Shown here in pieces: positions 1 to 8,400 of a stretch of DNA of 23,242 nucleotides. The DNA lies in contig CAIQXR010000027.1 in assembly GCA_903875815.1 (NCBI GenBank), forward strand, positions 1 through 23,242. The letters run 5' to 3'. The notes beneath the pieces were generated by a model, which saw only the letters and a program-made list of their open reading frames with translations, made no database searches and was not told where the DNA came from. The DNA is from an uncultured Actinomycetes bacterium (GTDB lineage Bacteria; Actinomycetota; Actinomycetes; Nanopelagicales; Nanopelagicaceae). A program made the translations under genes and the position numbers. Within the stretch, counting starts at the first letter, position 1, and the number at the start of each line of letters is the position of its first letter.

Positions 1-2712
1 ATTAGGAAGTTGGTTGACTGCGCTTACATCAGAACGAGTCGTATCAAGATTTGGCTCTCGCAGTAATCGAGTATTGGGTGTGCGACGCTCTTTGAGTGCG
101 GGCAGTTCTGCACCTGGCACATCCTTCTTGATTGCCATCATGGTGTCCATTAAGCGCAAACCCTCAAAAGCATCTCGTGCATATCGAACTGTGCCCGGGA
201 ATTCATCGGCTAAATCTTGTTCGACGAAGGTGCGCGTCAGCGCTGCCCCGCCCAAAATGATCGGCCATTTCTCGGCCAAATCTCTGCTGACCAACTCTTG
301 CAAATTCTCACGCATGACGACCGTTGATTTTACGAGAAGTCCGCTCATACCGATCACATCAACGTCATTACTTTCTGCCGCATCAATGATCTGATTGACA
401 GTTTGTTTGATGCCGATATTAACGGTGCTATAACCGTTATTGCTTAAAATAATATCGACCAGGTTCTTGCCGATATCGTGAACATCACCCTTGACAGTTG
501 CAAGCAGAATCTTTCCCTTGCCTTCAGAGTCCGCCTTCTCCATGTGGGGTTCTAGAATCGCGACCGCGCTCTTCATTACCTCCGCCGATTGCAGGACGAA
601 GGGAAGTTGCATCTCGCCCTTGCCGAAAAGTTCACCGACGACTTTCATGCCAGAGAGAAGATGATCATTAATGATTGCAAGCGGAGAAATTCCGGCTGAC
701 ATAGCTGCCATCAAATCATCTTGCAGGCCAACTTTTTCGCCATCGATAATTCGTCGGGCTAAACGCTCCTCGAGGGGCAGGGCGGCAAGTTCAGCAGCGC
801 GGGTCTGCTTTGTAGAGGTCGTAGAAACACCGTCGAATAATTCTAAGAATTTGGAGAGCGGGTCATATGTGCAATTCCCAACTTCGTCGAATTGGCGTCG
901 GTCGTAAACCAAGTCAAGGGCAACCGATCGTTGTTCGTCATCGATTCGAGCCATGGGCGTGATTTTTGATGGGTGGACGATCGCAGAATCTAAGCCCGCT
1001 GCGACAGCTTCGGCGAGGAAGACCGAGTTGAGAACGATACGAGCCGCAGGGTTAAGACCAAATGAGACGTTACTGACCCCAAGCGTCGTCTGCACTCCAG
1101 GAAACTCAGACTTTAATTGCTTAATCGCAGCGATAGTTTCAATCGCATCTTTGCGGGTTTCTTCCTGGCCCGTAGCGATCGGGAAAGTGAGAGTATCGAT
1201 CAAGATATCTCCTACCTTCATTCCCCAGTTGTCGACCAGATCGTGAATCAATCGTCGGGCAACCTTTAATTTCCATTCCGCTGTGCGGGCCTGTCCCTCT
1301 TCGTCGATGGTGAGAGCGACAACTGCAGCACCATGCTCTTGCACCAGGGGCATAATTCGGGCAAAGCGACTTGTCGGACCATCGCCATCTTCATAGTTCA
1401 CGGAATTGATCACACTTCGACCGCCGAGATGTTCAAGTCCAGCTTTCAAAACCGCAGGCTCGGTGGAATCGAGAACAATTGGGAGGGTTGAGGCAGTCGC
1501 AAAGCGGGAGGCAAGTTCGGCCATATCTTTCACGCCATCGCGCCCGACGTAGTCAACCGAAAGATCGAGCATATGGGCGCCGTCGCGAATTTGGTCGCGC
1601 GCAATCTCTACGCAGCTTTGCCAATCTTCATTCAACAGTGCATCGCGGAAAGCACGAGAGCCGTTGGCGTTCGTTCGCTCCCCGATCGAGAGGTAGGTAA
1701 GGTCTTGTCGGAATGGAACGTACTGATAGAGCGAAGACGCACCCACTTCCGGAGTGACGGTGCGTTCCTTATGCGGGCGAGCAGCGATCTTCTCAACCAC
1801 TGCGGCCAAATGGGCGGGCGTGGTTCCGCAGCACCCGCCCACCAAGGTGACGCCGTAGTTATCGACGAATTCAGAGAGGAATGTTGCTAACTCTTCGGGT
1901 GAGAGCGGATATTCGGCGCCATCCTTACCGAGAATCGGTAGGCCGGCATTCGGCATGACGGAAATCCCAGCAGTGGAACTCTTACTTAACGTGCGAAGAT
2001 GTTCGCTCATCTCCGCAGGACCGGTCGCACAGTTCAATCCAATAAGGTCGATATTGAGAGGCTCGAGTGCATTTAGCGCCGCCCCGATCTCTGATCCCAG
2101 CAACATTGTTCCGGTGGTTTCGACCGTAACTTGCGCAATCAACACAATGTCACGCTTGGATTGATCAATTGCGGCTCGGGCACCATTAATGGCGGCTTTA
2201 GCTTGCAATAGATCTTGAGTGGTCTCGACAAGTAGTGCGTCGACTCCCCCTTCGATCAATCCGAGCGAAGCCGTGAGATAGGAATCTTTAAGAATCTGAT
2301 ATTCGGTATGCCCTAGCGTCGGCAATTTCGTGCCGGGTCCAAGGGATCCAAGAACGAAGCGCGGTTTATCAGGGGTGCTAAATTCATCCGCAACATCTCG
2401 GGCAATCTGAGCTCCCGCCAGCGCCAATTCATGAATTCGAGATTCAATGTTGTATTCCGCCAAGTTGGCCCAGTTAGCGCCAAAGGTATTTGTCTCAATG
2501 GCATCAACCCCTGCTTCGAGGTATTGGCGATGCACGGAAGCAACTATGTCCGGACGGGTGACATTGAGAACTTCGTTACAACCTTCATAGTTTTGAAAAT
2601 CTTCGAGGGTCGGATTATGGCTCTGCAGCATCGTGCCCATAGCGCCGTCGGCTACTACAACTCTCTCGGCCAGCGTTTGGCGAAGCACGCTAGCGGAAGT
2701 AGTTGGACTCAT
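1..2712 (-). CDS. metH: Cobalamin-dependent methionine synthase, 5' part (C-terminus beyond left edge)
   Basis: Transfers a methyl group from 5-methyltetrahydrofolate to homocysteine through enzyme-bound cobalamin, making methionine in the cytoplasm. The frame is open from the ATG at 2712 to the window edge, exactly 904 codons. Visible domains in order are: the homocysteine-binding barrel (about 1-310) with zinc ligands Cys228 (GLNCATGP) and Cys294-Cys295 (GGCCGTTP); the pterin-binding domain (about 335-600); the cobalamin cap (about 635-725, with MQLPFVLQSAEVMK); and the Rossmann cobalamin domain with DVHDIG, whose His745 should be the lower cobalt ligand. The reactivation domain that binds AdoMet should follow outside the window. 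The visible C-terminal residues (TRSDVSAVNQ) match the linker before that domain. It lies 45 bases after mshC. No Shine-Dalgarno is visible, but a -10 hexamer sits 7 bases before the ATG, so the transcript may be leaderless. No cobalamin riboswitch fits in the short upstream gap. Confidence 0.97.
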   Translation of the reverse strand, partial: MSPTTSASVLRQTLAERVVVADGAMGTMLQSHNPTLEDFQNYEGCNEVLNVTRPDIVASVHRQYLEAGVDAIETNTFGANWANLAEYNIESRIHELALAGAQIARDVADEFSTPDKPRFVLGSLGPGTKLPTLGHTEYQILKDSYLTASLGLIEGGVDALLVETTQDLLQAKAAINGARAAIDQSKRDIVLIAQVTVETTGTMLLGSEIGAALNALEPLNIDLIGLNCATGPAEMSEHLRTLSKSSTAGISVMPNAGLPILGKDGAEYPLSPEELATFLSEFVDNYGVTLVGGCCGTTPAHLAAVVEKIAARPHKERTVTPEVGASSLYQYVPFRQDLTYLSIGERTNANGSRAFRDALLNEDWQSCVEIARDQIRDGAHMLDLSVDYVGRDGVKDMAELASRFATASTLPIVLDSTEPAVLKAGLEHLGGRSVINSVNYEDGDGPTSRFARIMPLVQEHGAAVVALTIDEEGQARTAEWKLKVARRLIHDLVDNWGMKVGDILIDTLTFPIATGQEETRKDAIETIAAIKQLKSEFPGVQTTLGVSNVSFGLNPAARIVLNSVFLAEAVAAGLDSAIVHPSKITPMARIDDEQRSVALDLVYDRRQFDEVGNCTYDPLSKFLELFDGVSTTSTKQTRAAELAALPLEERLARRIIDGEKVGLQDDLMAAMSAGISPLAIINDHLLSGMKVVGELFGKGEMQLPFVLQSAEVMKSAVAILEPHMEKADSEGKGKILLATVKGDVHDIGKNLVDIILSNNGYSTVNIGIKQTVNQIIDAAESNDVDVIGMSGLLVKSTVVMRENLQELVSRDLAEKWPIILGGAALTRTFVEQDLADEFPGTVRYARDAFEGLRLMDTMMAIKKDVPGAELPALKERRTPNTRLLREPNLDTTRSDVSAVNQLPN

Positions 2713-2719
2713 TTGGCCA

Positions 2720-2725
2720 AGGTTA
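2720..2725 (-). promoter_or_regulatory. Candidate leaderless -10 box for metH
   Basis: TAACCT on the minus strand, 7 bases before the ATG at 2712. The spacing places transcription start at or next to the start codon. It lies in the 45-base mshC-metH gap, so metH may have its own promoter as well as read-through from mshC. No good -35 was seen. Confidence 0.5.
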
Positions 2726-2757
2726 CCGTAGTGAGCGAAGGATTAGGCAGCTTGGCG

Positions 2758-4011
2758 TTAGAGGGCAAGACCGAGAACGGCATCGAGATAGCGGGCCAAT
2801 CGGCCGCCTGAACCAGGGAGCGATTGATATCCATCTGGGTCGGCAAGCGATCTTGCCCAATTGTGGAGAAGTGAAAGTGCTCGAGGTGAATCTAGATCAC
2901 TTGCTAAAGCGCTATTCATTGCATCAATGAGATCTGAGACATCCGGAAGATCTTCTCGAGAGAGTGCGCTTCGAATCACCGTGATCTCATTATCGGCCCG
3001 CTGCAATATCTCATCACTCCACATCCGATCGGATGCGTAGTGATTGAGAAGGAGGGCATATCTGATGGCCATCGCATCGCGGCCTGATGCGAGCAGCTTG
3101 GAGACGAATACGAGATTGCCGAGCGACTTGCTCATCTTCTGACCATCGAGACCGACCATGCCAGCGTGAATATAAGAACGGGAGAATGGGATACCAGTGA
3201 GTGCTTCTGCTTGCGCCCCACTCATGAAGTGATGGGGGAAAACCAGGTCGCTACCGCCACCTTGGATTTCGATAAGTGCTTTGCTGGTCCGGTTAGTGGA
3301 TAAGAAATCTTCACCCAACAGGTATCGCAGAGCGATAACCGAGCATTCAATATGCCAGCCAGGTCGTCCCTCGCCATGCGCACTTGGCCAGGACGGTTCA
3401 CCAGGACGTTTAGCCAGCCAGAGAATTGGATCGAATGGGCTCTTCTTGCCAGAACGGTTTGGATCTCCCCCGCGTTCGGCAAAAATCGAGAGTGCATTTT
3501 GTGCTGGTATCGGTAAATCTGAGAGAAAGGATGAAATATCGAAATAGGTATCACCTTCGAGTTGGTAAGTAAATCCACGATCTTTCAATTGAGTGATGGC
3601 GCGCTCCACAAGTGGCATCACTTCGGTCACTGCCACGTAAGACTCTGGCGGAAGAATATGTAGCGCTGTCATATCTGCGCGAAAGAGATCAATTTGATTA
3701 TCGGCCAGATCTTCCCAGCGCACGTTGTCTCGAGTTGCTCGTTCCAGCAACGGGTCATCGATATCGGTGATATTTTCTACGAAGCGAACTTTCTTGCCCG
3801 ACGCGATGAGATAGCGACTAACCATGTCGAAAGTGAGGTAAGTAGCCGCGTGACCCAGATGAGTGGCATCGTAAGGAGTAATTCCGCAGACGTAAAGATG
3901 AACAGTATCGAAGTCGTCGTAACTTCCTACCCCGCGACTTGCATTCAACTGTAACGGCGGAAAAGTAATGTCACCAGTATCGGGTAGGTAAAGTTCTGGC
4001 CAACTCTTCAT
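2758..4011 (-). CDS. mshC: Cysteine:1-D-myo-inositol 2-amino-2-deoxy-alpha-D-glucopyranoside ligase (mycothiol biosynthesis)
   Basis: Joins cysteine to glucosaminyl-inositol using ATP, the penultimate step of mycothiol synthesis; mycothiol is the actinobacterial replacement for glutathione. The 417-residue protein is of normal family length. It is a class I cysteinyl-tRNA-synthetase paralogue. The HIGH-type signature is His51-Leu-Gly-His54 within [16 protein letters not shown], and KMSKS is at 292-296 (GQKMSKS). Probable zinc ligands are Cys42, Cys223 (WHIEC) and a histidine at 260/261 (VFPHH). The MshC-specific [12 protein letters not shown] stretch, and the absence of the anticodon-binding tail of CysS, separate it from true cysteinyl-tRNA synthetase. 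The ATG at 4011 gives the family's typical MKSW amino terminus. It is preceded by a TANNNT hexamer 6 bases away and lies 21 bases after the SCO1664-family gene. metH follows, so two sulfur-related genes are adjacent. Confidence 0.95.
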   Translation of the reverse strand: MKSWPELYLPDTGDITFPPLQLNASRGVGSYDDFDTVHLYVCGITPYDATHLGHAATYLTFDMVSRYLIASGKKVRFVENITDIDDPLLERATRDNVRWEDLADNQIDLFRADMTALHILPPESYVAVTEVMPLVERAITQLKDRGFTYQLEGDTYFDISSFLSDLPIPAQNALSIFAERGGDPNRSGKKSPFDPILWLAKRPGEPSWPSAHGEGRPGWHIECSVIALRYLLGEDFLSTNRTSKALIEIQGGGSDLVFPHHFMSGAQAEALTGIPFSRSYIHAGMVGLDGQKMSKSLGNLVFVSKLLASGRDAMAIRYALLLNHYASDRMWSDEILQRADNEITVIRSALSREDLPDVSDLIDAMNSALASDLDSPRALSLLHNWARSLADPDGYQSLPGSGGRLARYLDAVLGLAL

Positions 4012-4017
4012 GGCAGG

Positions 4018-4023
4018 AGAATA
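4018..4023 (-). promoter_or_regulatory. Candidate leaderless -10 box for mshC
   Basis: TATTCT on the minus strand with a 6-base spacer to the ATG at 4011. It lies in the 21-base gap after the SCO1664-family gene. mshC could therefore be transcribed without an untranslated leader, independently of the upstream trio. Confidence 0.55.
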
Positions 4024-4032
4024 GCGGGAATT

Positions 4033-4731
4033 TTAGTATGGGGGCCAAGGAACAGCTGGCCAGTCATCGTTCGGCTCTGGCATTCGAGAACTTTCCAGTA
4101 AGCGAGAAATACGGTGATGTACGGCCGCGATCTCTTCCTCTGTTATCCATTGGTTGAGATGGGCATTATCAAGAGATCCCTGTAGTGCCGTCAAGATCTG
4201 AATCTCTTCCAGCAGAAGAGGTTGACCGCTCCATTGCCAGAGAACAGTTCGCAATTTGTCCTCACTATGGAGCGTCACACCATGGTCGCAGCCATAAAGC
4301 CGACCGGATGCAGTGAGAAGTAAGTGCCCAAATTTGCGATCAGTATTATTGAGAATCGCGTCCATCAGCGCCATGGAACGAAGTTGGGAATCACCGCTTT
4401 GTGCGAAAGCGACGAGATCAGCGCCTTCATCGACGTCAATCCAGAGCTGAACGGCCCCAGGTCCGAAGGGACCATCTCGAAGAATTGTCGGTGGGATTAA
4501 ATCAAAACCCGCAAGATTGCTCATCTCAAACGCCGCGACTTCACGAGAGGCAAGGTTGCCGTCGGGGAAATCCCAGAGTGGGCGCTCCCCTGCGACTGGT
4601 TTGTAAATTGCTTTTTGCTCGTCATCTAGAGTGCAGAGCAGCGAAGCATTGGAGGCATCGACCAACCGACCTTCGATCTTCAGATCAGAAGTGCGAAGTA
4701 ACTCTAGCGAAGCCTTAACGTCGATAGCCAT
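4033..4731 (-). CDS. SCO1664-family protein, PI3/4-kinase-like (function unknown)
   Basis: Belongs to an actinobacteria-restricted family usually found with DUF3090 and an MSMEG_4193-type phosphatase. From the ATG at 4731 the protein has 232 residues. Kinase-like marks are visible: a phosphate-contacting lysine candidate in YKP (Lys44), a glutamate candidate in REVAAFE (64-70), a catalytic-loop-like NNTDRKFGHLLL with Asp131, and a metal-binding DHG at 149-151 (GCDHGVTLH). These resemble the NxDR and D-x-G motifs of PI3/PI4-kinase and HipA-like folds, so ATP-dependent phosphorylation is plausible but unproven. It ends with the family-typical WPAVPWPPY. The frame stays open upstream to 4836 (ATG at 4761, GTG at 4836). 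I prefer 4731 because it begins at the conserved LELLRTSDLKIEGRL segment and overlaps the DUF3090 stop by only 17 bases, suggesting translational coupling. No clear Shine-Dalgarno precedes any of the starts. The substrate is unknown. Confidence 0.85.
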   Translation of the reverse strand: MAIDVKASLELLRTSDLKIEGRLVDASNASLLCTLDDEQKAIYKPVAGERPLWDFPDGNLASREVAAFEMSNLAGFDLIPPTILRDGPFGPGAVQLWIDVDEGADLVAFAQSGDSQLRSMALMDAILNNTDRKFGHLLLTASGRLYGCDHGVTLHSEDKLRTVLWQWSGQPLLLEEIQILTALQGSLDNAHLNQWITEEEIAAVHHRISRLLESSRMPEPNDDWPAVPWPPY

Positions 4732-5278
4732 TAGCGCGCGGGCAGAGATGTCCTTCGACATCAATAGGAAGGCCACAAAATGGGCAGGGTTGTCGTCCGG
4801 AGGCAATGAGTGCATCTGCGCGATCGCAGAAGCCACGCAATTGATAGAGCCGCAATTTCACACGAATGAGCGACGGGGCATCTTCTATTTGGGCACTCTC
4901 TTCGTCGGAGAGCAGATCCAAGATCGTCTCATCACCGATCTCTTGAATCTCAATAATGGCCCGCTGAATATCGGATTCCCAGGTAATGCCCATAACGCCT
5001 ACCCGAAACTCTTCACTCAGAGGAAAATCGAGCGGTCCGTTATCGCGCACTGACGGCAGCGACAGTTCGTCGAGTGAAGCAAGTCCAGAGCGACGCAATT
5101 CGCGGATCAATTCTCTCGAGCGTTGCGAGAGTGCGGCGACTTGACCCTTCTCGAGTGCAACTGCGTGAACCCCGTCGAGAGATGAGACTTGAATGAAGAA
5201 TTGCCGCTCCCCCGGCAAGCCAATCGTCCCGGGAATGAAACGTTCCACAGATTCGTGGTTATAGACAATGCGGCTCAT
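4715..5278 (-). CDS. DUF3090 family protein with C-terminal zinc-knuckle-like motif
   Basis: A 187-residue actinobacterial protein of unknown function (DUF3090). The body is a mixed alpha/beta domain starting with FIPGTIGLPGERQFFIQ. The C-terminus carries Cys165-x2-Cys168 and His177-x-Cys179 (CPFCGLPID, then GHLCPRANGYRR), a plausible single zinc site. No signal peptide or membrane segment is seen, so it should be cytoplasmic. Its ATG at 5278 directly follows the phosphatase stop (TAAATG). GGTGG lies 7 bases upstream as a ribosome-binding site. Its 3' end overlaps the SCO1664-family start. The tight three-gene packing, kept across actinobacteria as I know the family, argues that the products act together. 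An adaptor or substrate role is inference. Confidence 0.9.
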   Translation of the reverse strand: MSRIVYNHESVERFIPGTIGLPGERQFFIQVSSLDGVHAVALEKGQVAALSQRSRELIRELRRSGLASLDELSLPSVRDNGPLDFPLSEEFRVGVMGITWESDIQRAIIEIQEIGDETILDLLSDEESAQIEDAPSLIRVKLRLYQLRGFCDRADALIASGRQPCPFCGLPIDVEGHLCPRANGYRR

Positions 5279-5947
5279 TTAAGCGCCACCGCCCAGTGCA
5301 CGCGAAGATTGGCCACGGGCAATATCTGCTCGGAGATGAGAAGTTTCATTGACGAAAAGGATCTGCGGATTACCATCACGAAATGAGACGGCGGTAATTG
5401 AAGCAGGTGAGATAGCGATCCGTTGGAAATGATCTATATGGGAGCCAAGAACGCTCGCTACCGCTAACTTAATAATGTCGCCATGGCTACATACGACAAT
5501 TTTGCCGCCCACGGTCGATAGTTCAAGAAGTCGTTCGGAGACCCGATGAGAGGCAGCTAAGAAACTTTCGCCATCCGGAAACGTAAAGGAACTGGGACGC
5601 TGTTGAATCTGCCCCCACTGACTCTTTTTACTCAATAGAGCGAGCCGTTTTCCACTCCATTGGCCGTAATCCATTTCAATAAAAGCCGCATCTTTGGAGA
5701 AACTGGATGCAATTTTCTGTTTTCCAGAACTCTTCCGGATTGGCGCAACCGTTTCTATACAGCGGCTAACGGGGCTGGAAATTATGTGATCCCATTGATG
5801 CTCTTGGAGCCGAACGGCAAGGGCCTGCGCCTCTTCTCGGCCACGTTCTGAGAGCGCTACCGAGTTATCTCGCCCGGCAAGGATGCCACGTGCATTTGCC
5901 GTGGAATGGCCATGCCGAACCAGGTAAATCAGAGTCTCCGAAGCCAT
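5279..5947 (-). CDS. Histidine phosphatase, MSMEG_4193 family (phosphoglycerate mutase-like)
   Basis: A 222-residue member of the histidine phosphatase superfamily. The catalytic core is intact: the RHG motif at 11-13 (LVRHGHSTAN) supplies the phosphohistidine, Arg62 lies in SPVSRCIET, the acid is probably Glu91 (FIEMDYGQW), and the second histidine is His155 (CSHGD). Members are annotated as probable phosphomutases or phosphatases; the substrate is not known. It heads the trio with DUF3090 and the kinase-like SCO1664 protein, and its stop abuts the next start. The ATG at 5947 gives a normal family amino terminus just before the RHG strand. A TANNNT hexamer 6 bases upstream suggests a leaderless transcript. 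It diverges from the aldo/keto reductase gene across a 60-base gap. Confidence 0.93.
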   Translation of the reverse strand: MASETLIYLVRHGHSTANARGILAGRDNSVALSERGREEAQALAVRLQEHQWDHIISSPVSRCIETVAPIRKSSGKQKIASSFSKDAAFIEMDYGQWSGKRLALLSKKSQWGQIQQRPSSFTFPDGESFLAASHRVSERLLELSTVGGKIVVCSHGDIIKLAVASVLGSHIDHFQRIAISPASITAVSFRDGNPQILFVNETSHLRADIARGQSSRALGGGA

Positions 5948-5953
5948 GGGAGA

Positions 5954-5959
5954 AGGTTA
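5954..5959 (-). promoter_or_regulatory. Candidate leaderless -10 box for the histidine phosphatase operon
   Basis: TAACCT on the minus strand, 6 bases before the ATG at 5947; the same hexamer as at metH. It lies in the 60-base divergent gap with the aldo/keto reductase gene. Confidence 0.55.
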
Positions 5960-5994
5960 CTGAGTAAATGCCGATCATTCTTCTCGGTAGTTGA

Positions 5995-6000
5995 TAGGTT
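5995..6000 (+). promoter_or_regulatory. Candidate leaderless -10 box for the aldo/keto reductase gene
   Basis: TAGGTT on the plus strand, 7 bases before the ATG at 6008. It faces away from the phosphatase -10 in the same 60-base gap. No purine-rich ribosome-binding site of normal strength is visible. Confidence 0.5.
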
Positions 6001-6007
6001 CATAGCC

Positions 6008-6958
6008 ATGGAAAAGCGCCCCCTCGGACGAAGCGGATTACAGGTCTCTCGGCTTGGGCTGGGAACAATGACCTGGGGTCGAGATACCGATGAGATCGAA
6101 GCAGCCGACCAACTAAAGACATTCGTTGATGCAGGCGGGACTCTCGTCGATACCGCCGCGATCTACGGTGATGGCGATAGCGAACGCGTGCTGGGTGGCC
6201 TGATCGGCACTTTAATTAATCGAGATGAGATCGTTCTGGCTACCAAAGCCGGAATCTCCGCAACTGCTGGAGGTCGATCTGTTTCTAATTCTCGGGCAGC
6301 CCTCCTTGCTGACTTAGATGGTTCGATCGCCCGATTGGGTGTTGACCATATTGATTTGTGGCAAATACATCGCTGGGATGAGAGCGTTCCACTCGAAGAG
6401 ACGCTTGGCGCCCTCGATTTTGCAGTCTCTTCAGGTCGCGCACGTTATGTGGGAGTGTCGAATTTTGTCGGTTGGCAATTAGCTCGAGCAGCAACGTTGC
6501 AGAATCCACTTTTCGGGAAAGCGCCGATCATCTCAATTCAAAATGAATATTCGCTTCTCAATCGCGGCGCTGAGTCAGAAGTCTTTCCTGCGTGCGAAGA
6601 GATGGCGATTGGGTTCCTCGCTTGGGCGCCACTTGCTCGAGGCGTGCTCACTGGCAAATACCGTTCGGGAATTCCTTCTGACTCTCGTGCTGCTGCACCT
6701 CACTTTGCCGGCCAGATTGCACCTTATTTGGATGCTCGGTCTGCGCGGATTGTCGATGCGCTCTGCGTCGCTGGCGAAGGTTTGGGCTATTCGCCTATTG
6801 AAGTCGCGCTCTCCTGGGTTCGAGATGGCGTAGGTGTTTCCAGTGCAATTATTGGTGCGCGAACAGCCGCGCAATTACGCGGAGCTCTCACTGTCGAGGA
6901 GATCACCCTTCCCGATCAAGTCCGGGACGCGCTGAATGAAGTATCCGCAGAGGAGTAA
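6008..6958 (+). CDS. Aldo/keto reductase
   Basis: NAD(P)H-dependent reduction of an aldehyde or ketone; substrate unknown. The protein has 316 residues, normal for the family. The catalytic tetrad is visible: Asp48, Tyr53 (DTAAIYG), Lys80 (LATKAG) and His121 (QIHRWD). It begins with the typical KRPLGRSGLQVSRLGLGTMTWG. GVSNF and LAWAPLARGVLTGKY are further family landmarks, and the IIGARTAAQL segment near the C-terminus fits cofactor phosphate binding. The frame is open upstream into the phosphatase gene, but the ATG at 6008 matches the family start and has a TANNNT hexamer 7 bases upstream. It converges on the M20 peptidase gene with 24 bases between stops, and no hairpin terminator was seen there. 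Confidence 0.94.
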   Translation: MEKRPLGRSGLQVSRLGLGTMTWGRDTDEIEAADQLKTFVDAGGTLVDTAAIYGDGDSERVLGGLIGTLINRDEIVLATKAGISATAGGRSVSNSRAALLADLDGSIARLGVDHIDLWQIHRWDESVPLEETLGALDFAVSSGRARYVGVSNFVGWQLARAATLQNPLFGKAPIISIQNEYSLLNRGAESEVFPACEEMAIGFLAWAPLARGVLTGKYRSGIPSDSRAAAPHFAGQIAPYLDARSARIVDALCVAGEGLGYSPIEVALSWVRDGVGVSSAIIGARTAAQLRGALTVEEITLPDQVRDALNEVSAEE

Positions 6959-6982
6959 TTTCGCTGACGATCAATTAGTTAG

Positions 6983-8308
6983 TTAGCAATTCTGTAGGAA
7001 GTTATTCAAGACCTTTACGCCGAATTTCAATCCTTCTACGGGAATGCGTTCATCCACACCATGGAAGAGCGCGAAGAAATCGAGATCTTCAGGAAGTCGA
7101 ACTGGACTAAAACCAAACCCGACGATGCCAAGGTCAGAGAGCGCCTTGTTATCTGTTCCGCCACTCATTACATATGGGACGGGGATTCCTTCTGGATCAA
7201 AAGCTTTAATGGCAGCACACATTGCATCAACCAACGGTCCCTCGAAATCCACTTCTAAGGCTTTATCGCGAACCAAGAGCGAGATTTCAATATCGGGTCC
7301 GACTAGTTCCTTGATGGTCTCAACGAGTTCATCTTCAAAAGCGGGAAGGAATCGCCCATCGATGACAGCGGTTGCACTTTGAGGAATCACATTCGCTTTG
7401 TAGCCAGCGTTGAGCATGGTCGGATTTGCTGTATTTTGAATAGTGGCACCGAGCATGCGAGCCGCTCCACCGATATGGCGAAGAAGAGGCCGCACATTCG
7501 ACGGGTCGTACTTCTCGCCTGTTAATTCAGCGATTTTTTTCCAGAATTTCCCACCAGTTTTGGTCTCACGTTGTGGCCATTCATATTGACCAATTCGAGC
7601 AACTGCTTTGGTCAATTTGGTAACTGCATTATCAGGATTGATAAATGATCCATGTCCAGCCGAACCCTGCGCTTTGAGCTCCATCCACTGGATACCCTTT
7701 TGAGCACCCTCTACGAGATAGAGACGGTGTCCGCCGGTAATGGTGACGGAGAATCCGCCCACTTCCGAGATCGCCTCGGTGTAGCCATCGAAAAGTTCCG
7801 GACGATTCTTTACTAGCCAGCGAGAGCCATGAACGCTTCCTGCTTCTTCATCAGCGAAGAAAACTAAGAGAATATTGCGAGGTGGTTGGTAGCCCACACG
7901 AGCCCAGGCGCGGACAGTTGCCAGAATCATGGCATCCATATCTTTCATATCAACAGCGCCACGTCCCCAAATAAATCCATCCTTAATTTCGCCGCCGAAT
8001 GGGTCGACGCTCCAATCATCCGGATTAGCAGGAACGACATCGATATGGCCATGGAGAACTAAGCCAGGACGGTTCTGATCGCGCCCCGCAATCTTTGCGA
8101 CCACATTCACACGATTAGGTGCAGTCTCGATCAGTTCGCTAGCTATTCCGACTTCAGCCAGTTTCGTAGCCACATATTCGGCTACTGCCTTTTCATCGCC
8201 CTTATCATCGCCATAATTCACACTGGGAATGCGAATTAATTCTTGGCACAGTGTGATTGTCTCTGCTTCGAGGGCAGCGATATCAATGAGGGATGCGTCA
8301 CTAGTCAT
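6983..8308 (-). CDS. M20 family metallopeptidase (dipeptidase / deacylase type)
   Basis: A zinc hydrolase of the M20/M25/M40 family, likely cleaving a dipeptide or N-acyl amino acid in the cytoplasm; exact substrate unknown. The protein has 441 residues. Metal ligands and catalytic residues are visible: His88 and Asp90 (VLHGHIDVVP), bridging Asp120 (GRGAVDMKD), the Glu154-Glu155 pair (FADEEAGS), Glu182 region (ISEVGGFS) and the C-terminal histidine in ALFHGVDERIP. The dimerisation domain lies in the middle third (SAGHGSFINPDNAVTKL). The frame extends upstream to 8398, but the ATG at 8308 (MTSDASLID) is preferred because the extension would run through the tRNA-Leu promoter. AAAGAT at 8315-8320 lies 6 bases before this ATG and may be a weak leaderless -10. 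Confidence 0.93.
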   Translation of the reverse strand: MTSDASLIDIAALEAETITLCQELIRIPSVNYGDDKGDEKAVAEYVATKLAEVGIASELIETAPNRVNVVAKIAGRDQNRPGLVLHGHIDVVPANPDDWSVDPFGGEIKDGFIWGRGAVDMKDMDAMILATVRAWARVGYQPPRNILLVFFADEEAGSVHGSRWLVKNRPELFDGYTEAISEVGGFSVTITGGHRLYLVEGAQKGIQWMELKAQGSAGHGSFINPDNAVTKLTKAVARIGQYEWPQRETKTGGKFWKKIAELTGEKYDPSNVRPLLRHIGGAARMLGATIQNTANPTMLNAGYKANVIPQSATAVIDGRFLPAFEDELVETIKELVGPDIEISLLVRDKALEVDFEGPLVDAMCAAIKAFDPEGIPVPYVMSGGTDNKALSDLGIVGFGFSPVRLPEDLDFFALFHGVDERIPVEGLKFGVKVLNNFLQNC

Positions 8309-8358
8309 GTGAGTATCTTTACATGAGAAGACGCTCCACGGCTGATCCTGGCGGCACT

Positions 8359-8388
8359 TTGCCCTGACCCCCCTTTCCTTGCTATCCT
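8359..8388 (+). promoter_or_regulatory. Promoter of tRNA-Leu
   Basis: TTGCCC at 8359-8364 and TATCCT at 8383-8388 with an 18-base spacer. The predicted start is about 6-7 bases after the -10, around 8395, just before the tRNA at 8401. This is the best -35/-10 pair seen in the window, as expected for a stable RNA gene. Confidence 0.55.
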
Positions 8389-8400
8389 CGCCACTCACCC

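Noticed and set aside
14..1890. Plus-strand open frames of 70-126 codons within the first 1.9 kb
   Set aside because: They lie opposite metH, whose frame carries the full set of conserved homocysteine, pterin and cobalamin motifs; the antisense products show no recognisable features.
2431..2930. Two overlapping plus-strand open frames across the metH start and the mshC end
   Set aside because: Shadows of metH and mshC; no promoter or ribosome-binding site fits, and the region between the two real genes is only 45 bases.
5906..6007. Longer aldo/keto reductase reading starting inside the phosphatase gene
   Set aside because: The extra 34 residues are the antisense of the phosphatase start and lack family similarity; the ATG at 6008 gives the normal amino terminus.
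8309..8398. Upstream extension of the M20 peptidase to 8398
   Set aside because: It would run through the promoter of tRNA-Leu and adds residues with no family match; the ATG at 8308 is preferred.
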